Source: Pseudomonadota bacterium
GTDB taxonomy: Bacteria > Pseudomonadota > Gammaproteobacteria > Burkholderiales > Rhodocyclaceae
Reading direction: 5' to 3'
Assembly: GCA_029776255.1 (NCBI GenBank)
Contig: JAKOTN010000097.1
Location: 34,523 to 98,522 of the forward strand
Length of the DNA stretch: 64,000 nt
The notes below the pieces were generated by a model. The model was not told where the DNA came from. It worked only from the letters and a program-made list of their open reading frames with translations, and did not search any database. The translations under genes and the position numbers were made by a program. Shown one piece after another: positions 31,311 through 42,695 of this stretch. Every line of letters starts with the position of its first letter. Position 1 is the first letter of the stretch.

Positions 31311-31541
31311 CGGAAATGTCTTGAAACCGGCCGTGGAGCGAATCGGGCGCTGGCATTCAAGTCACCAATAACGATCACGCGAATTGTAACACACGAAAAA
31401 CCTCGATTTTTCAGACTTGCGCCCTTTTCCCAAGACGTTGGTGCGGAAACTCGAAATCGAGCGCGTCGAATCAAGAGGCCATTTTTTGCGGACTCTCTTG
31501 GTTTGACGTGTTTTTTGCCGGATGCCGCTCGGCGAGAGGCG

Positions 31542-32255
31542 TTATCGTGTCGAGGTTTGCGCTAATTTTTGCTCGATTCTGGTTACCGGAACGGCGCCAG
31601 GAATGCGCTCGCCATCGGCAAAAAAGATGGTCGGCGTGCCGTTTATGGATAACTTCCGCCCTAGCTCGACGGACTTCCTGACGGCAGCGGTATCGCAGTC
31701 GCTTTTTCCATTCGGTGCTTTGCCGTCAATCATCCAGTCATTCCATGCCTTGGCTTTGTCCGGGGCGCACCAGATTTGATTGGATTTTTCTAGAGAGTCC
31801 GGAGAGAGGATGGGGTAGAGAAAGGTGTAAATCGTTACATTGTCGAGCTTGGCCATGTCTTTCGCCAATCGCTTGCAATATCCGCAGTTCGGATCTTCGA
31901 AGGTGGCGAATGCGCGTTTGCCGTCGCCACGGACCTGCTTCACCGCCAGGGCGAGCGGCAAATCGGAAAATTTGATCGCGGACAGTTTCTGAAGTCGTTC
32001 ATTGGTAACGTTCTTCATGGTTTTGCCATCGACCAGACCACCGACTACGAGAACGGAGATTTTTTCGTCGGTGTATACGATTTGTCCGTCGATATAAACC
32101 TCGTAGAGTCCGAGATAACTGGTTTTGGTCACGCTACTTACAGAGCCTCCCAGTTTGGCTTCGATAGCCTTTTTCACGGCGGCTTCGTCGGCCATGGCGG
32201 ACATGTTGAGTCCGGCGGCGAGCGCCAAAAATATCAGGCGTGATTTGATTAACAT
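31542..32255 (-). CDS. dsbC: Thiol:disulfide interchange protein DsbC family
   Basis: [12 protein letters not shown] active site; signal peptide; [11 protein letters not shown]. Confidence 0.93.
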   Translation of the reverse strand: MLIKSRLIFLALAAGLNMSAMADEAAVKKAIEAKLGGSVSSVTKTSYLGLYEVYIDGQIVYTDEKISVLVVGGLVDGKTMKNVTNERLQKLSAIKFSDLPLALAVKQVRGDGKRAFATFEDPNCGYCKRLAKDMAKLDNVTIYTFLYPILSPDSLEKSNQIWCAPDKAKAWNDWMIDGKAPNGKSDCDTAAVRKSVELGRKLSINGTPTIFFADGERIPGAVPVTRIEQKLAQTSTR

Positions 32256-32288
32256 GGTGTGTCTCCGGTGTGGGAATCGTATGGCCGT

Positions 32289-33452
32289 CTAAAAGGCGCC
32301 GGTAGCGTAGCGTACGAGAAGATTTTTCAGTAAAGGCAGGCCGTTGGTCAGGCGCATTCCGCCATTTCGCAAGAGTTTTAGCCCTGGGGGGTGGTGTCGG
32401 AAAAGTTGGTGCAGGGCGTGCGTTGCCGTTTGTAGCAGCAAGATTTCCTCGCGCCGTTCGCGCTGGTAGCGACGCAACAGGCGTTCACCGCCGATGTCCT
32501 GCCACGCCGGCGTGGCGGCAAGCAGATCGGCCAGGGCTTTTGCGTCCTGATAGCCCAAATTGATGCCGTGACCGGATAGCGGGTGGATTCCATGCGCTGC
32601 GTCGCCGATCAACGCGAGTCGGGGGGCGATGGTTTGGGGCACCCGCATTAGACGCAGAGGAAAGCCGGCCGCGGGGGTTAATAAGTCGAAAGCGCCAAGT
32701 TCATGATTGCCGGCGGCGGCGATTCGATGACACAGATCATCCGGCGCCAGTGCCAGCAGCCTGCCGGCGTTTTCGAGCGGTGTCGACCAGACGATTGAAA
32801 TTCGATCACCGGCGAGCGGCAACCAAGCCAGCACACCATCGTCGCGGAACCATTGTCGTGCTACACCTCGGTGAGGGCGTTCGCAGGTGAAGTTGGCGAC
32901 TATTCCCATTTCGCCGTATGGGGTGTTCAGCGCACGCAGATTCGCCGCGTTCCGCACCCACGAGTCCCTTCCGTCCGCGCCAACCACTAATCTGGATGTG
33001 AGTATTTGACCGTCGGCGAGCGTCAACGCCGCTGCTGTCGGGGTGAATGACAGGCTGCGTGGGGTGGCGGGAGACAATAATGTCATATTGCCTTGACGTT
33101 TGATGCTTTCCCAGAGTTCGCAGGCCATTAGCGACGACTCGATGATCCAGCCGAGTTCGGATATCCCCGCTTCGTAAGCGGAAAAGACGATTTCGGCACC
33201 GCCATCCCCCATGACGTGCATGGCATGGATCGGTGTCAGCCTTTCGGCCGGCAGGTGTTTCCAGGCGCCGATCCGGCGCAGAAAATCGGAATTGGCCGGT
33301 GAGACGGCATAGATACGCGCATCCCAGCCGGTCGGACGTGTTGGGGGATGTTGCTCGATCAAGGCGATTTTGAGCTGCGATTCGCGTAGCGCGCTTGCCA
33401 GCGCAAGACCTGCCAGTCCACCGCCGACGATGAGAACGTCAAATTCGTTCAT
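32289..33452 (-). CDS. UbiH/UbiF-type FAD-dependent monooxygenase
   Basis: DVLIVGGGLAGLALASAL; ALIGDAAHGIHPLSGHGINLGYQDAKAL. Confidence 0.92.
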   Translation of the reverse strand: MNEFDVLIVGGGLAGLALASALRESQLKIALIEQHPPTRPTGWDARIYAVSPANSDFLRRIGAWKHLPAERLTPIHAMHVMGDGGAEIVFSAYEAGISELGWIIESSLMACELWESIKRQGNMTLLSPATPRSLSFTPTAAALTLADGQILTSRLVVGADGRDSWVRNAANLRALNTPYGEMGIVANFTCERPHRGVARQWFRDDGVLAWLPLAGDRISIVWSTPLENAGRLLALAPDDLCHRIAAAGNHELGAFDLLTPAAGFPLRLMRVPQTIAPRLALIGDAAHGIHPLSGHGINLGYQDAKALADLLAATPAWQDIGGERLLRRYQRERREEILLLQTATHALHQLFRHHPPGLKLLRNGGMRLTNGLPLLKNLLVRYATGAF

Positions 33453-33542
33453 TTGCTTGCTTTATGCGTTCGGAGAATCGGGGTTCTTATTCCGTATCCA
33501 TTACTGTATAAGGATGGCGAATGGTGTTAAAACTTCGCGGCA

Positions 33543-33902
33543 ATGGTAACGACTATCGATCTTCCGCGACACGGCTATTTCCCCGCGACGGTTCGCGCCG
33601 AACGCGATTCGCCGATCGACGCCTTGGTTGCCGCGTGTGTGCCCCAGCATGAAGCGCTGGATTTGGTCGTGGCGGCTTGGTGGCAACCCGCCGCGCATTG
33701 CTTGTTGGCAACCATTGATGGAGGCCGTCCGGTGGTGGTCGTTCCGACTCCAGACGGGCGCTGGGCGGCCTGCAACGCGTTTCTTGACGAAATGTGCCGC
33801 ACAGCCCAAGAAGCCGAATTGCGTTTGTCCAAAAAATTCGGACGCCGCAAGGGGTATGTTGTTTGCGTGTCCTCGGCGACGGACCAAGACAAATCCAATT
33901 AA
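33543..33902 (+). CDS. Hypothetical protein
   Basis: 119 aa ORF in otherwise empty intergenic space; no recognised domain. Confidence 0.55.
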   Translation: MVTTIDLPRHGYFPATVRAERDSPIDALVAACVPQHEALDLVVAAWWQPAAHCLLATIDGGRPVVVVPTPDGRWAACNAFLDEMCRTAQEAELRLSKKFGRRKGYVVCVSSATDQDKSN

Positions 33903-34060
33903 AAGTGTTTGCAAGCCGGTATTCCACTATAAGCAATAACACATCGCGTTAGATGGTGATGCCGGTTACGCGCATTCGCCAACTGGTGGCCTCGAGCGGT
34001 GGTTCGTCGCATCCGTGACGATCCTCAAGGGGCTTTTTCGCCACTTTGAGAAAACTATCT

Positions 34061-35005
34061 TCAAAGTTCTTCGTCAAGCAGAGCCTGTTGTTGGCGGTTG
34101 ATGAAATCGCTCATGCTGTCGATTCCACGGAGTTGCAAAATACTGTTGCGTACCGCCGCTTCGAGAAGAACGGCGATATTGCGACCCGCAGCCACGGGAA
34201 TGACTACTTTTCTGACCGGGACACCGAGAATTTCCTGAGATTGAGCATCCAGCGGCAAGCGTGGGCCTTCGGAACTGCTGGTGGGTTTTTGCAGGTGAGC
34301 GATCAGTTTCAATTTCATCTTTCGGCGCGAAGCTGTCTCGCCGAAAATCGTGCGGATATTGAGCAGCCCAAGTCCGCGTACTTCAAGATAGTCGCGCAAC
34401 ATGCTGGGACAGCGCCCCTCGATCGTGGTCGGCGCAATGCACGCCAATTCAACCACATCGTCGGCAACCAGGCCGTGTCCCCGCGTGATCAACTCCAGCG
34501 CCAATTCGCTCTTGCCGACGCCGGAATCGCCGGTAATGAGCACGCCCAAGCCAAACACGTCCATCAACACGCCGTGTACCGACGTGGAACCGGCCAGGCG
34601 TCGTGAAAGATAGACGCGTAACAGATCGATCACCGCCGCGCACGGCTTGGGACTGATGAACAACGGCGTGCTGGTCGCTTCGCAGCCCTCCTGAATTTCC
34701 GGCAGAAGCTCAAGATTGTCGGCGACGATCAAGGCGGGTGGTTTGGCGACCATGAGTTCCTTGATCTGGTGGCGGAGACGTTCTTTGGTCACACGGAACG
34801 CCCATGCATGTTCGGCTCGCCCGATCACTTGCAATCGTTCCGGGTGGATCACATTGAGATGACCAACAAAATCGGCGCCGAAATTGCCTTGTCCGCGTAA
34901 TTCAATTTGTCGATCCACGCCGACGGCAACCACCCATGAGAGTTTCAGCTTGTCTCGATGGTCTTCGTAGAGCTGTATCACGCTGAATTGACGCTGCGCG
35001 TTCAT
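34061..35005 (-). CDS. hprK: HPr kinase/phosphorylase
   Basis: GVLITGDSGVGKSELALELITRGHGLVADDVVE. Confidence 0.95.
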   Translation of the reverse strand: MNAQRQFSVIQLYEDHRDKLKLSWVVAVGVDRQIELRGQGNFGADFVGHLNVIHPERLQVIGRAEHAWAFRVTKERLRHQIKELMVAKPPALIVADNLELLPEIQEGCEATSTPLFISPKPCAAVIDLLRVYLSRRLAGSTSVHGVLMDVFGLGVLITGDSGVGKSELALELITRGHGLVADDVVELACIAPTTIEGRCPSMLRDYLEVRGLGLLNIRTIFGETASRRKMKLKLIAHLQKPTSSSEGPRLPLDAQSQEILGVPVRKVVIPVAAGRNIAVLLEAAVRNSILQLRGIDSMSDFINRQQQALLDEEL

Positions 35006-35013
35006 TATTTTCT

Positions 35014-35460
35014 CTAGTCGGCCAGCAATTGAAGAATACTGTGCGGGTCTTCAGCCTTGGACAGCGCTTCGCGGCATGCGCGCTCGGAAAAATGTTGCGC
35101 CAGCTCGGCAAGAATTTGCAAATGCTGCTCGGTGGCCACTTCGGGAACGAGCAAAACGAAAAGAAGTGTGACCGGCTTACCGTCGGGAGAGTCGAAAGGA
35201 ACCGGTGAAGCGAGGCGCAGGAACGCGCCAGAGGCTTCCCTCAAGCCCTTGATCCGTCCGTGTGGAATGGCCACGCCTTGACCCAGGCCGGTCGAGCCAA
35301 GTTTTTCACGTGCGAACAAGCTATCGAAAACCGTGCTGCGAGCAATGCCCAGTTGGTTTTCGAAAAGCAGCCCGACATGTTCAAAAACGCGCTTCTTACT
35401 GCTGGCGTCCAGATCGAGAATGATGTTGTCGAGGGGAAGTAGTTGGGATATCTGGTTCAT
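35014..35460 (-). CDS. ptsN: PTS IIA-like nitrogen regulatory protein
   Basis: GLGQGVAIPHGRIKGL; rpoN cluster. Confidence 0.94.
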   Translation of the reverse strand: MNQISQLLPLDNIILDLDASSKKRVFEHVGLLFENQLGIARSTVFDSLFAREKLGSTGLGQGVAIPHGRIKGLREASGAFLRLASPVPFDSPDGKPVTLLFVLLVPEVATEQHLQILAELAQHFSERACREALSKAEDPHSILQLLAD

Positions 35461-35506
35461 GCGACTAAACCCGAAAAAGCGGACGTGATCTTATGAAAGC
35501 AATAAA

Positions 35507-35556
35507 GCGCATGGAGCGGCCGGTTGGGTGTTTTCCCAACCGGCCGCTCCATGCGC
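35507..35556. repeat. Perfect 22-bp inverted repeat with 6-nt loop between hpf and ptsN
   Basis: GCGCATGGAGCGGCCGGTTGGG-TGTTTT-CCCAACCGGCCGCTCCATGCGC. Confidence 0.97.
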
Positions 35557-35570
35557 GGCCGGCACCGCTA

Positions 35571-35897
35571 TCATTCGGCAACGATGTGGTCGACGATTTT
35601 GTTCCCGCGATGATGATCTTGCAACTTTTGTTTGTATTTTTGTACTTGCCGTTCAAGCTTGTCCACCAGACCGTCAACGGCCGCGTAGAGATCTTCATCG
35701 ATCATTTCCACGTAAACGTCCTTACCCGCGAGATGAACGGTTACTTCGGCTTTCTGCTTCAGTTTGTCCACCGACAAAATCACATTGACGTCGATCACGT
35801 TGTCGAAATGACGCGTGACGCGTTCGAGTTTTCCGGAAACATAATCGCGCAACGCCGGGGTGATTTCGAGATGGTGTCCACTGACGTGCAGGTTCAT
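35571..35897 (-). CDS. hpf: Ribosome hibernation promoting factor
   Basis: [45 protein letters not shown]. Confidence 0.95.
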   Translation of the reverse strand: MNLHVSGHHLEITPALRDYVSGKLERVTRHFDNVIDVNVILSVDKLKQKAEVTVHLAGKDVYVEMIDEDLYAAVDGLVDKLERQVQKYKQKLQDHHRGNKIVDHIVAE

Positions 35898-35912
35898 GAT
35901 GTGGCTCCTTTT

Positions 35913-37331
35913 TTATATGGACTTGCGTAAATTGACCGGCGGGATACTGAGCGCTTCACGGTATTTTGCAATTGTTCGCCGTGCCACGACAATGCCCTGC
36001 TGACCAAGAACTTCGGATATTTGACTATCCGATAGAGGCTTTTTCGGTTCTTCGGTACTGATCAGTTGTTTGATCAGTGCGCGAATGGCCGTCGCCGAGC
36101 ATGCCCCGCCAGCTTCGGTGCTGACGTGGCTGCCAAAAAAATACTTCAGTTCGAAAATCCCACGTGGTGTCGCCATGTATTTTTGTGTGGTGACTCGCGA
36201 GATGGTGGATTCGTGCAGCCCCACGGCGTCGGCGATTTCGCGCAATATGAGCGGTCGCATGGCGACTTCACCGTGGTCCAAAAATTGGCGTTGTCGATCA
36301 ATAATAGCCTGTGCGACGCGAAGAATAGTGTCAAATCGTTGCTGCACGTTCCGGATCAGCCAGCGCGCTTCCTGCAATTGCCCCGCCAGTCCGGAGCCGC
36401 TTTGCCGGGAGAGAATTCGGGCGTACAGATTGTTGACGCGTAGACGCGGAAAGGCGTCGGCGTTGACGTTCACCGTCCATTGACCACGAACTTTTCGTAC
36501 GACCACGTCGGGTGTCACGTAACGCGTATCCGAGGCCGAATATTGTGCTCCAGGCCGTGGATTCAGACTGCAGATCAAGGCTTGAGCGGCGCGCAACGCC
36601 GTATCGTCGCTGCCAATCAGTTTTTTTAACTTTGGAAAATCGCGATTGGCCAGAAGTTCGAGATGATGACGGACAATCTCAAGTGCCAGTTCCCGCGTGC
36701 GGTCGGCGGGCAGGACCGCCAGTTGCAAGGTAAGGCATTCCTTCGCATTGCGGGCGCCAACTCCGGTTGGGTCCAGATATTGGAGACGGTTCAGGGCAAT
36801 TTGCAACTCTTCAGGTGCGATTTCCAATTCCGCGGGTAGCAGTTCCGCGATTTCGGCCAACGATTGGGTCAGGTAACCGTCGTCGTCAAGCGCTTCAATC
36901 AGACAACTCACCAAGATGCGGTCGCGGTCAGGAATCGCCATCAGGCCGAGTTGCCACAACAAATGGTCGCGCAAGGAAACCGTGGCGGCTTGTACATCCT
37001 GAAAATCGCTATCGTCGTTTTCGTCGAAGGTGCCTGATGAGCTGGCGTAAGCGGGTTCCTCTCTCGCCCACCCGTCATCGTTTTCCAATGTCTGAGGCAG
37101 GGGCTCCTCTTCGTGGGCGGGCTCGGCGGACGCGCTTTCAGTGCCGCGTGTTGAGGCCGATGGCGACACCGGATAGTCGTCCACCCGTTCGAGCAGCGGA
37201 TTCTCCTGCAGGTACTTCTCAAGCTCGTGTTCGAGTTCAAGCGTCGACAACTGCAGTAGACGAATCGACTGCTGTAGTTGAGGCGTTAACGCAAGATGTT
37301 GAGAAAGCCTGAGCTGGAGGGATGGTTTCAT
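35913..37331 (-). CDS. rpoN: RNA polymerase sigma-54 factor
   Basis: [33 protein letters not shown]...; C-terminal [13 protein letters not shown] (RpoN box). Confidence 0.96.
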   Translation of the reverse strand: MKPSLQLRLSQHLALTPQLQQSIRLLQLSTLELEHELEKYLQENPLLERVDDYPVSPSASTRGTESASAEPAHEEEPLPQTLENDDGWAREEPAYASSSGTFDENDDSDFQDVQAATVSLRDHLLWQLGLMAIPDRDRILVSCLIEALDDDGYLTQSLAEIAELLPAELEIAPEELQIALNRLQYLDPTGVGARNAKECLTLQLAVLPADRTRELALEIVRHHLELLANRDFPKLKKLIGSDDTALRAAQALICSLNPRPGAQYSASDTRYVTPDVVVRKVRGQWTVNVNADAFPRLRVNNLYARILSRQSGSGLAGQLQEARWLIRNVQQRFDTILRVAQAIIDRQRQFLDHGEVAMRPLILREIADAVGLHESTISRVTTQKYMATPRGIFELKYFFGSHVSTEAGGACSATAIRALIKQLISTEEPKKPLSDSQISEVLGQQGIVVARRTIAKYREALSIPPVNLRKSI

Positions 37332-37411
37332 TTACGGAACCGGACAACCCGCTGTTTTGGCGAGATTAATTGCCCGTATGGTTCTCGAATGGCAAAGATG
37401 AGGTGTCGGAT

Positions 37412-38146
37412 TCAGAGGCGGAAATTTTCGCCCAGATAAACTTTCCGGACGTTTTCATTATAGATGATTTCCTCTGGCCGGCCAGCCGCGAGAACGCTTC
37501 CTTCATTGATGATGTAAGCATGATCGCAAATGTCCAGCGTTTCACGGACATTGTGATCCGTGATCAAGACGCCGATACGGCGCTCCTTGAGAAAGCGGAT
37601 GATCTGTTGGATATCCAACACGGCGATCGGATCGACGCCGGCAAAAGGCTCGTCAAGGAGAATGAAACGTGGCCCGGTCGCCAAGGCGCGGGCGATTTCC
37701 ACGCGGCGTCGTTCTCCACCGGACAGGGATGTTGCCGGCGCCTTGCGTAAGTGGTTGATATGCAATTCTTCAAGCAGATTTTCAGTTCGCTCGTCGATTT
37801 CCTGGGCCGGGAGTTCTTGCAGTTCCAACACCGCCCTGATGTTTTCGTCGACCGTCATTTTGCGGAAAACCGAGGCTTCCTGCGGCAGATACGACACGCC
37901 CATGCGGGCGCGTCGATGAATCGGCAAGTGGGTCAGGCGTTTGCCGTCGAGTTCCACTTCGCCACCATCGCAAGGGACCAAGCCGACCACCATGTAAAAA
38001 CAAGTGGTTTTGCCGGCCCCGTTTGGTCCCAGTAGGCCCACCACTTCACCGCTGGCCACCTCGAAGGAAACGTCGTGGACGACCGTGCGTGACTTGTAGC
38101 GTTTTTTTAGGTTTTGCGTCGAAAGCGTGCTTTTTGTATCTGGCAT
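37412..38146 (-). CDS. lptB: LPS export ABC transporter ATP-binding protein
   Basis: [21 protein letters not shown]...[16 protein letters not shown]. Confidence 0.95.
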   Translation of the reverse strand: MPDTKSTLSTQNLKKRYKSRTVVHDVSFEVASGEVVGLLGPNGAGKTTCFYMVVGLVPCDGGEVELDGKRLTHLPIHRRARMGVSYLPQEASVFRKMTVDENIRAVLELQELPAQEIDERTENLLEELHINHLRKAPATSLSGGERRRVEIARALATGPRFILLDEPFAGVDPIAVLDIQQIIRFLKERRIGVLITDHNVRETLDICDHAYIINEGSVLAAGRPEEIIYNENVRKVYLGENFRL

Positions 38147-38147
38147 T

Positions 38148-38600
38148 TTACCGGTCGTCTTCAAAAGCGCCGCGCAGCAAGCGCCGAATGGTTGCACTCG
38201 AGAAACCGCGCCCCGCGAGAAAACGTGCTTGCCGTGCGATTTCCGTCGGGTCGGTCACGGGTTTGGCAGAAAAACCGTATTTTCGTTGCCAGACCTGTCG
38301 CGCGCGAGAGAATTCGTCTTCTCCTGACGCCAGTGCCTGGTTGATCACGTCATCGTCTACGCCCTTGGCACGCAATTCACAAGCCAGACGCGCATCGCCA
38401 AAGCGCGGCGCTCGGGCATGCAGGCGCGCGGTTGCGTAGCGTTCGTCGGATAGCAGCCCTTGTCCGATCAGGTCGTCGAGCAAGGTGTCGAGTTCCTGCC
38501 TTGACCCGGCGTCGCCCGCGAGCTTGCCACGGAGTTCGACGCGCGTGTGATCACGGCGCGCGAGTATGCGCAGAGCACGCTCACGCAATGTTTGGGACAT
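38148..38600 (-). CDS. recX: Regulatory protein RecX
   Basis: [23 protein letters not shown]; adjacent to recA. Confidence 0.93.
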   Translation of the reverse strand: MSQTLRERALRILARRDHTRVELRGKLAGDAGSRQELDTLLDDLIGQGLLSDERYATARLHARAPRFGDARLACELRAKGVDDDVINQALASGEDEFSRARQVWQRKYGFSAKPVTDPTEIARQARFLAGRGFSSATIRRLLRGAFEDDR

Positions 38601-38609
38601 TATCGGGCA

Positions 38610-39626
38610 CTAAGCGCCGGGAACTGCCGTTGCCAAGGGAATCTTCACCGCCGAACGGATCCTGGCTTCGATTTCCTGGGCGATTTCCGGCTTGTTTCTG
38701 AGATATTCGCGTGCATTGTCTTTTCCCTGGCCGATCTTTTCGCCATTGTAGGCGTACCAGGAGCCGGATTTGTCGACCAGTTTGTGCAGTACGCCGAGTT
38801 CGATGATTTCGCCCTCGCGCGAAGTGCCCTCGCCGTAGAGAATGTCGAAAATGGCTTCGCGGAAAGGCGGCGCGACCTTGTTCTTGACCACCTTGACGCG
38901 GGTTTCGTTACCGACGACCTCGTCGCCTTTCTTGATACCGCCGATTCGGCGAATGTCTAGGCGTACCGAGGCGTAGAATTTGAGCGCGTTGCCGCCGGTG
39001 GTGGTTTCTGGGCTGCCGAACATGACGCCGATTTTCATGCGGATCTGGTTGATGAAGATCACCAGGGTATTGGTGCGGTTGATGTTGGCCGTCAGCTTGC
39101 GCAATGCCTGACTCATCAGCCGCGCCTGAAGGCCGGGTAGGGAGTCGCCCATTTCACCTTCGATTTCCGCCTTTGGCACCAGCGCGGCCACCGAGTCGAT
39201 GACCACCACATCGACGCTGGCCGAACGCACCAGCATGTCGGCGATTTCCAGCGCCTGTTCGCCGGTATCGGGTTGCGAGATCAGAAGTTCGTCAAGATTG
39301 ACGCCAAGTTTTTGCGCATACGCCGGATCGAGTGCATGTTCGGCGTCGATGAAAGCCGCCGTGCCGCCGATTTTCTGCATTTCGGCGATCACTTGTAGCG
39401 TCAGAGTGGTTTTGCCGGACGATTCCGGACCGAAAATCTCCACGACGCGCCCGCGCGGTAGGCCACCGATGCCGAGAGCGATGTCGAGTCCCAGCGAACC
39501 GGTGGACACCACCGGAATGTCGGCAACGACGCTACCTTCGCCCATTTTCATGATCGAGCCCTTGCCGAATTGTTTTTCGATCTGGGCCAATGCCGCCGCG
39601 AGCGCTTTCGACTTGTTGTCGTCCAT
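38610..39626 (-). CDS. recA: Recombinase RecA
   Basis: [25 protein letters not shown]...[13 protein letters not shown]. Confidence 0.98.
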   Translation of the reverse strand: MDDNKSKALAAALAQIEKQFGKGSIMKMGEGSVVADIPVVSTGSLGLDIALGIGGLPRGRVVEIFGPESSGKTTLTLQVIAEMQKIGGTAAFIDAEHALDPAYAQKLGVNLDELLISQPDTGEQALEIADMLVRSASVDVVVIDSVAALVPKAEIEGEMGDSLPGLQARLMSQALRKLTANINRTNTLVIFINQIRMKIGVMFGSPETTTGGNALKFYASVRLDIRRIGGIKKGDEVVGNETRVKVVKNKVAPPFREAIFDILYGEGTSREGEIIELGVLHKLVDKSGSWYAYNGEKIGQGKDNAREYLRNKPEIAQEIEARIRSAVKIPLATAVPGA

Positions 39627-39779
39627 TGACTGTCCTTTTATTGATTGACGGGAATTATCCCACGTTCGACCGTGTTGACGATGCCGGGAACGGTGGTGTG
39701 CTGTAATTATATACAGCTTGTCGCGCGCGGAGGAATGTCGCTTTGGTGGCGACCGCCGCGTTCTGGAGGGGCTGGCGGC

Positions 39780-41561
39780 TCAGGAGGGATTATTGAGGCG
39801 ACTTTCCAGTAAATCCGCGATTAGCAGCAGTTCGCGGACTGTGCCCAAGGTAAAGCCCTGGCGCTCGCCGTTGCGGTTGTCGCGTAGCAGTTTGTCGAGA
39901 TAGGAGGCACATTCCGGAGTGTCCCAAGTGTGCGAAATTTCAGCAAGGATGTGCGGCAAACGGCTGATCGATGGCAAGCGCGTCAGCAACTGCTCGATCG
40001 GGGCGTTTTGCACGTCGCTTATCGCGAATGCCGACGGGGGATTTACCTCCATGCTTTCCCAGGTCGGTGGCGCGACGTTGAAATGCTGCTTGAGTTTCTG
40101 GCCCAGGGTATCGAATGCCGCGTGCTGGTCGTTCTGCCGGTAAATTTCCAATAGCTTCAGCCATGGCGCCACCGCTGTCCGTGGGTGGTTGTCGATGAAT
40201 TCCTCAATGGCCTGGGCCGCGCCGGCGAGACGTCCGAAGGACACCATGATTTCCGCCAGTTCCAGCACGGCCGTCGCTTCCTCCTGGCCGCCGATTGCGG
40301 CATTGGACGCCTCGGTGGCGGAAATCGGCGTGGCGGTCGAGGGGGTCGAGTCCGCGCCGGCGGAGTCGGGACCGGAAATGCTGTGTTCGGTCAATGGCGA
40401 CTGCTGGCTGAAACCGGAAAGACCCGCTGGATCGCTCAATTGCCAGCGGCTGATGGCGCTGTCCTGCATCTCGGCTGGTGGTTCCGAAGGGCTGGAGGCG
40501 ATCGCCGCTGTGGGTGGTTGTCTGTTCGAACGCTGGCGAAGCAGCCAGGCAAGCCCGCCACCGAGGACGAGAACGCCCAGCGCGCTCAAGCCGGCCAGCC
40601 ACCAGCCTTCGTCTTCCTCGACCGGTGGCGGCGTGAACCGTGGTGCCGGCGGTTTTGCCGCCGTCGGTGTGGAGGGCGTACCACTGGTACCCGTGGCGAT
40701 CGGTGTTGCCGGAGCCGTGGCGATGGCCGGTGCCGTTGCGGGCGATGGCGGCGGCGGTGCCGCGACCGGCAATGTGACGGAGGCGGGTGCCGGAGCGGCG
40801 CCATTTTGCAAGGCCTCGATCCGCTCGTTGAGCAGGCGGACTTTTTCGCTCAGAAGGCGCTGTTGTTCGGTTTGCTGATCGAGCGCCATTCGCAGCCTTG
40901 CTTCCGCGGCGTCTTCCGCCGTCGCCAGGCTGGTTGATTGGCGGGCCTTGCCGGCATCGAGCGATTGCGCGGCGGTGGGCTTGTCGTTGCTTGCCGTCGT
41001 CGGCGTCGGCGTCGGCGTCGGCCGGGCGCTGCCCGCTGTCGGCCAGCGATGCGCCGCGCTGCCGCGCTGCCAGCCGTGGCGGGGGGATTTCCTGGCGGAA
41101 AGATAGCGCCGTGGAGCCGGCGTGTCGGCGGACGATAACGACGTTCTCTCGACACGCATTGGCATGGCGGGGATCGACGGCCGGTAGTTGCGCACCACCT
41201 CGGCGCCACAACCCTTGTGCAGGTTGATCCGCACGGACGATTCGAGAACCGGCTGGAACGAGACGATGCGCAGGCGGTAGCGGCCGGCGTATTGTTCGAG
41301 GCTCACCCGCCCTTGTGTCAGCGGCGGGGTGCCAGCGCCGTGTTCGGAGGCGTCGCCGAGACGAAAGCACTCGGCGAGCGGTTGGTCGCCGACCACGGCG
41401 TCGGTCAGTTCGACTTCGGCCTCCAGGCGCTTGCCGACTGCCGAAAGCACGGTCATCTTGCCCAGACCAACGGCCTCTGCTTTTCCGATCGACAACAGAA
41501 TCATCGACAGCAGCGCAATAAAGATCGAAGACGTGTGATTTTTCACGATTTTGATGGGCAT
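39780..41561 (-). CDS. FimV-like / LysM-region pilus assembly protein
   Basis: N-terminal KAEAVGLGKMTVLSAVGKRLEAEVELTD resembles FimV; Pro/Ala-rich middle; acidic C-terminal FimV-like segment. Confidence 0.7.
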   Translation of the reverse strand: MPIKIVKNHTSSIFIALLSMILLSIGKAEAVGLGKMTVLSAVGKRLEAEVELTDAVVGDQPLAECFRLGDASEHGAGTPPLTQGRVSLEQYAGRYRLRIVSFQPVLESSVRINLHKGCGAEVVRNYRPSIPAMPMRVERTSLSSADTPAPRRYLSARKSPRHGWQRGSAAHRWPTAGSARPTPTPTPTTASNDKPTAAQSLDAGKARQSTSLATAEDAAEARLRMALDQQTEQQRLLSEKVRLLNERIEALQNGAAPAPASVTLPVAAPPPPSPATAPAIATAPATPIATGTSGTPSTPTAAKPPAPRFTPPPVEEDEGWWLAGLSALGVLVLGGGLAWLLRQRSNRQPPTAAIASSPSEPPAEMQDSAISRWQLSDPAGLSGFSQQSPLTEHSISGPDSAGADSTPSTATPISATEASNAAIGGQEEATAVLELAEIMVSFGRLAGAAQAIEEFIDNHPRTAVAPWLKLLEIYRQNDQHAAFDTLGQKLKQHFNVAPPTWESMEVNPPSAFAISDVQNAPIEQLLTRLPSISRLPHILAEISHTWDTPECASYLDKLLRDNRNGERQGFTLGTVRELLLIADLLESRLNNPS

Positions 41562-41679
41562 TGGACGCCGTAAAGATCTGTTCTAAGTGCCTATTCTATG
41601 CCAAGGTCGGCGCGATTGGCTGAAATCGTCAACCTGCGCGCCGGCGGCGGGCGACCGGGGTGTGGCGGCGGACGAGGGC

Positions 41680-42189
41680 TCATGCCGACACGACGCCGGC
41701 CCGTCGCAGAATACCGTCCAATGCGTGCGCCACCGATTGCGCGCGGACCGCGTTGCGGTCGCCGGCGAAAGCCTGCGTGTCGGTCGCCAGTCGTCCGTCC
41801 GCCGCGGCCCAGGCGAAGCAGACGGTGCCGACCGGCCGGCTGACCGAACCGCCGCCCGGACCGGCGACACCGGTGATGGCCAATGCCCAGTCGGCATGCG
41901 CGTGACGCAAGGCGCCGCGCGCCATCGCCGCCGCCGTTGCTTCGCTGACCGCGCCTTGCGCCGCCAGCATTTCGCTGTCGACGCCGAGCATTTCGACCTT
42001 GGCCGCGTTCGAGTAGGTGATGAAACCGCGCTCGAACCACGTCGAACTGCCGGCAACCGCCGTCAGGCACTGCCCCACCCAGCCGCCGGTGCACGATTCG
42101 GCGGTCGCCAGACGCTCGCCGGTCGCCAGCAGCGCGCGGCCGACTTCGGCGGCCAGCGCTTCCAGCGACGCTTGATCGTGGCCGCTCAT
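41680..42189 (-). CDS. pncC: CinA family nicotinamide-nucleotide amidohydrolase
   Basis: LATAESCTGGWVGQCLTAVAGSSTWFERGFITYSNAAK...ITGVAGPGGG; 4-bp overlap with pgpA. Confidence 0.94.
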   Translation of the reverse strand: MSGHDQASLEALAAEVGRALLATGERLATAESCTGGWVGQCLTAVAGSSTWFERGFITYSNAAKVEMLGVDSEMLAAQGAVSEATAAAMARGALRHAHADWALAITGVAGPGGGSVSRPVGTVCFAWAAADGRLATDTQAFAGDRNAVRAQSVAHALDGILRRAGVVSA

Positions 42190-42695
42190 CCGAGTACGAA
42201 GCGGGCCATGGCCAGCACCAGCAGCGTGTAGCCGGCGGCGACCAGATCGTCGCTCATCACCCCGAAACCGTTTTTCACCTGCTCGTCGAAATAGCGGGCT
42301 GGCTGCGGCTTGCCGATATCGAACAGACGGAACAAGGCGAAGGCTGCCATTTGCCACGGCCATTCCGCCGGGCAGAACAGCAACACCAGCCAGAACGGCA
42401 CGATTTCGTCCCAGACGATGCTGCCGTGATCGACAACGCCCAGATCCACGCCGGTGCGATGCACCGCCAGCACGCCGCCGACGAAACAGATCACCAGCCC
42501 GCCGAGCAGCTCGAAATCGCTCATCCACGGCCGCAGCAAGGGAAAGGACGCCCAGGCGAACAAGGTGCCGACGGTGCCCGGCGCCACCGGCGACAGGCCG
42601 CTGCCGAAGCCGCAGGCCACCAAATGCGCGGGATGCGCGAACAGAAAGCGCCAGGAGGGTGCCTTAGTGGCCAAAATGGTCAAAGCCTCGCTCAT
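42186..42695 (-). CDS. pgpA: Phosphatidylglycerophosphatase A
   Basis: ACGFGSGLSPVAPGTVGTLFAW. Confidence 0.95.
   Translation of the reverse strand: MSEALTILATKAPSWRFLFAHPAHLVACGFGSGLSPVAPGTVGTLFAWASFPLLRPWMSDFELLGGLVICFVGGVLAVHRTGVDLGVVDHGSIVWDEIVPFWLVLLFCPAEWPWQMAAFALFRLFDIGKPQPARYFDEQVKNGFGVMSDDLVAAGYTLLVLAMARFVLG

Noticed and set aside
33930-34060. Possible micro-ORF after hprK on the minus strand
   Set aside because: On careful re-reading the frame is interrupted and lacks an RBS; not supportable.
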